16,882 nucleotides of DNA, taken from JBBDWJ01 sp040902925. Lineage in GTDB: Bacteria; Acidobacteriota; Terriglobia; Bryobacterales; UBA6623. The stretch is from assembly GCA_040902925.1 (NCBI GenBank), contig JBBDWJ010000253.1, positions 1 to 16,882 of the forward strand, written 5' to 3'. A program made the translations under genes and the position numbers. The first letter of the stretch is position 1. Every line of letters starts with the position of its first letter. Below the pieces are notes generated by a model, which was not told the origin of the DNA, ran no database searches, and saw only the letters and a list, made by a program, of their open reading frames with translations. This document shows, one piece after another, positions 14,853-16,882 of this stretch.

Positions 14853-15675
14853 TCGAGATCGTTTGGCTGAACTCTCCTTGTATCCCTTCAGCTCACTCCC
14901 CGTCTCTCTTTTCCTATGCGCGGTCCTGGTGGTATTTTCCCACTCTCTCCGGTATTTGCAGGTTCTTGCGCGCCAAGGCCGATTCTTGCGGATCCCGGTT
15001 GCGGCCTTCGCTTTCCTGCTGCTGACGAACCTCACACCCTGTTTGAAGGCCAACGATAAAAAGCTCGATTGGCAACTGAAACCTCTCGAAATCGATGGGC
15101 CCATCCCTTATTTCATTGCGCCCGGCTTGGAAGAGCTTGGCTACCGGGAGACGGACGCCGAGCTGGCCGAGTGGGCATTGACGGCCTGGTCGCGCGCCAC
15201 TGATGGCGTGTTGTGTTTCTATCCGGCCGAAGGTACCAAGGCACTGCTGCGGATCTATTGGAGCCCCGTGAAGGATGGGCTTTACGGACTGATGCAGGCA
15301 ATTCCCGTCGATAAGAAACGCGGCGGTGAAGTCTTCGTGCGTCCGCAGTTGGACGAGTTGGAACACCGCTTTCGAGAGGTGACCGAACTGGCGGAGCAAG
15401 ACCCGGTTTTCCGCGACGTAGTCGTCTACCTCACTTTGGTTCACGAGATCGGTCATGTGCTCGGTTTGGTTCACTCCCCCGAACCGGCCGACGCTATGTA
15501 TTACGGCGGGGATGCGCTCGCCTACTTTCAGAACTATCGCAGCCAGATCCAGACGCGCCGCGACATCCTTCGGCTACCCGGCTTTTCGCCTACCGACCTG
15601 CGGCGCTTGCGGCGAATGTACCCGCCGACGTTTTGGTCTAAGCGCCGGCCTGCCGTCGAGGCCAAGAAGCCTTAG
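14845..15675 (+). CDS. Matrixin-like secreted zinc metalloprotease
   Basis: 276 residues from GTG 14845, which overlaps the previous gene by eight bases. The zinc site H-E-x-G-H-x-x-G-L-x-H is complete: His200, Glu201 (base), His204 and His210 in VHEIGHVLGLVHS, and a Met-turn candidate Met218 (DAMYYGG). This fits the M10A/matrixin-like group of metzincins. A substrate-side strand is suggested by LLRIYWS (134-140). There are two hydrophobic stretches before the catalytic part, 17-32 and 49-62; the second (RIPVAAFAFLLLTNLTPCLKA) looks like a signal peptide, so a TTG at 14956 or 14986 may be the true start. Without a long propeptide or cysteine switch, control of activity is unclear. Mature protein from ~70 is probably periplasmic or secreted. 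The target is unknown. Confidence 0.85.
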   Translation: MRSRDRLAELSLYPFSSLPVSLFLCAVLVVFSHSLRYLQVLARQGRFLRIPVAAFAFLLLTNLTPCLKANDKKLDWQLKPLEIDGPIPYFIAPGLEELGYRETDAELAEWALTAWSRATDGVLCFYPAEGTKALLRIYWSPVKDGLYGLMQAIPVDKKRGGEVFVRPQLDELEHRFREVTELAEQDPVFRDVVVYLTLVHEIGHVLGLVHSPEPADAMYYGGDALAYFQNYRSQIQTRRDILRLPGFSPTDLRRLRRMYPPTFWSKRRPAVEAKKP

Positions 15676-15868
15676 CGCTGGGCCATGCACCGTTTCAATT
15701 CGAACCAGGCGTGAAAACCGCCGAACACTGCGCCAGCGTCCCCGCTTCACGATTTGACGTCGCTGATCGGCTCCCTTTTTAAGAACGATGACGGGGCAAC
15801 CGCCGAGCCCTCGGATACGCTATCCTCTTGCGAGGGATCGTGGGAATTCCGGAAGGGTGTTTAGTCAT

Positions 15869-16501
15869 ATGCGTTTGCTTGCCTTGGTTCTGATTCTCGG
15901 TCTTGCCGGCTGCGGCGGCGCCAGCGACGAGTCTTCTTCCGAAGTCACCGAGGAGGGAGTAGACGTCGCAAAAAATCCGCTCGGGGCGCTCGGAGCGCTG
16001 GCCAAAGCGGGTCAGGATCTTCAATCGTTTCAGGAAGAGCTCGCCAACATGCCGGCGGTTGACGCGGTGCATTTTTCAGTGCTGGTCAACGCGCTTCCCG
16101 ATGTGCCCGGCGGCTGGACCGCCGATGACGCGCGCGGTTCCACCAACCAGATGGGCGATTACAAGATGAGCGAGGCCAACCGCACCTACCGCAAGGATGG
16201 CGGCGAGGAGCGGGTCGAAGTGGAGATCCAGGATTGGGCCTACAACCAGGCCATCTATATTCCCTTTTTCCTGCAGGCCGGTTTCAGCCAGGAAAGCACC
16301 GAGGGATATAGCAAGGGCATCAAGATGGGCGAAGCCCCCGGCCGCGAGGAATACACAATCTCGTCGCGCAGCGGCCAGCGCTCCGTGCTGGTCAACAAGC
16401 GCTTCCATGTGCAGGTGCAGATCGACAATATGGAACCGGATGCGCTCAATGAATGGTGGCCGCGCGTGAAAACAGCGGAGTTGCCTGAGGCGAGTAAGTA
16501 G
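15869..16501 (+). CDS. Putative lipoprotein of unknown function
   Basis: 210 residues from ATG 15869, chosen because it gives a short signal peptide ending in lipobox LAGC (Cys15) and has GGAAGGG at 15851-15857; the frame is open further upstream to 15788 without such features. After the lipidated Cys comes a Ser/Glu-rich linker (16-30), a small Ala/Gly-rich helix (35-60) and a compact domain (~65-205) with DVPGGWTADDARG and a conserved-looking WAYNQAIYIPF core. I recognise no named family, although it has the look of secreted alpha/beta domains found as single lipoproteins in Acidobacteria. It is probably anchored to the outer membrane, since residue 2 after Cys is Gly, not Asp. It is separated by ~190 bp from the protease gene and may have its own promoter. 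Confidence 0.82.
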   Translation: MRLLALVLILGLAGCGGASDESSSEVTEEGVDVAKNPLGALGALAKAGQDLQSFQEELANMPAVDAVHFSVLVNALPDVPGGWTADDARGSTNQMGDYKMSEANRTYRKDGGEERVEVEIQDWAYNQAIYIPFFLQAGFSQESTEGYSKGIKMGEAPGREEYTISSRSGQRSVLVNKRFHVQVQIDNMEPDALNEWWPRVKTAELPEASK

Positions 16502-16882
16502 CTTCGACCGGCCGTTGCCATCACGATACGCGGTGCTATTGTTTGATGGTTTTTCCGGCCGCCGCCCTTGCTGAGTCCGCCCGAATTGTGATGCGATTTC
16601 GTTGGTACTGTCCTGATCTTGCGTTGGTTTCGGTTGAGGGCGTGGCGCTGGGGCCAATCCAATCGCCGCAGGCGATCCGAGCCCATCCGCAAGGGTGGGG
16701 CAACATTCTCAAAGCGATCGCGGGGTACGGTGCATGAAAGTTGGTGACCCCATCCTCGGCGGATGGGGCTCGGATCGCCTGTGGCGATTTCGGAATCCAC
16801 CGCATGACACGGAACCGGCACGCAGGTTTAGTACCTCTACATTTGACTTCTGCGCAAAGCGGGCAGAAAAGCTGAGTTACAC
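16502..16882. other. Right-end non-coding region with a large inverted repeat
   Basis: 381 bp without a supported gene. Minus-strand open frames that run from here into the lipoprotein gene are frame shadows. The main content is the inverted repeat 16661-16789. A weaker stem TTCTG/CAGAA lies near the window end (around 16844-16867). Confidence 0.55.
16661..16789. repeat. Imperfect 30-bp inverted repeat spanning ~130 bp
   Basis: The left arm 16661-16690 and right arm 16759-16789 are reverse complements except for one extra G and one C/T change; both share the cores AGGCGATCCGAGC and its complement. Inner segments (GGTGGGG near 16694 and GACCCCATCCTC near 16747) are also partly complementary. 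The arms could be ends of a small non-autonomous element or a paired copy of an intergenic repeat. No ORF lies between the arms. Confidence 0.75.

Noticed and set aside
16076..16821. Minus-strand frames opposite the lipoprotein
   Set aside because: They are antisense to a gene with lipobox and ribosome site and have no recognisable product.

Overview
This is a GC-rich bacterial chromosome segment, most likely from an Acidobacteriota member near Solibacter/Bryobacter. That placement is inferred from three things: the acidobacterial-type extracellular Ig-like domain at the left edge, the hfq-hflX pair with an Acidobacteria-like Hfq core, and a small OB-fold-like domain (DUF5818-like) fused to SodC. 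No rRNA, CRISPR array or intact insertion sequence is visible.

Layout: (1) 1-1027 is the C-terminal end of a large repeat-built extracellular protein with carbohydrate-binding-like modules. (2) 1028-1662 has no gene but holds a sharply truncated 3' half of a tRNA-Lys(TTT) at 1492-1536, which looks like an integration or recombination scar. (3) 1663-2874 is a serine/alanine-glyoxylate-type class V aminotransferase. (4) 2942-4714 (minus) is a two-gene unit: an MhqO-type ring-cleaving dioxygenase followed by an alpha/beta-hydrolase, a pairing known from quinone/catechol detoxification. (5) 4965-6227 (minus) is a CpaE/TadZ-like ATPase with an altered Walker A and no pilus genes beside it. (6) 6447-7397 (minus) is MsrP, without its usual membrane partner MsrQ. 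(7) 7680-8359 is a Phd/VapC toxin-antitoxin pair. (8) 8379-9221 (minus) is secreted Cu/Zn SodC, and 9605-10828 (minus) is threonine synthase. (9) 10943-11605 is a periplasmic lytic transglycosylase, followed by a 15-bp minisatellite and a palindrome. (10) hfq (13651-13343) and hflX (13191-11848) lie in order on the minus strand. (11) 13968-15675 is an overlapping pair, a DUF697-like membrane protein and a secreted matrixin-like zinc protease, followed by a lipoprotein (15869-16501). (12) The right end is non-coding with a large imperfect inverted repeat.

Functionally the window is mostly housekeeping plus envelope and stress genes. SodC, MsrP and the MhqO/hydrolase pair all deal with oxidative or electrophile damage but are not one operon. 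The least explained pieces are the tRNA-Lys half with possible structured RNA upstream of it, the DUF697-like/matrixin pair, the orphan CpaE-like ATPase, and several dissimilar intergenic palindromes that look like dispersed REP-type repeats. I did not find a clear, complete novel defence or mobile system.
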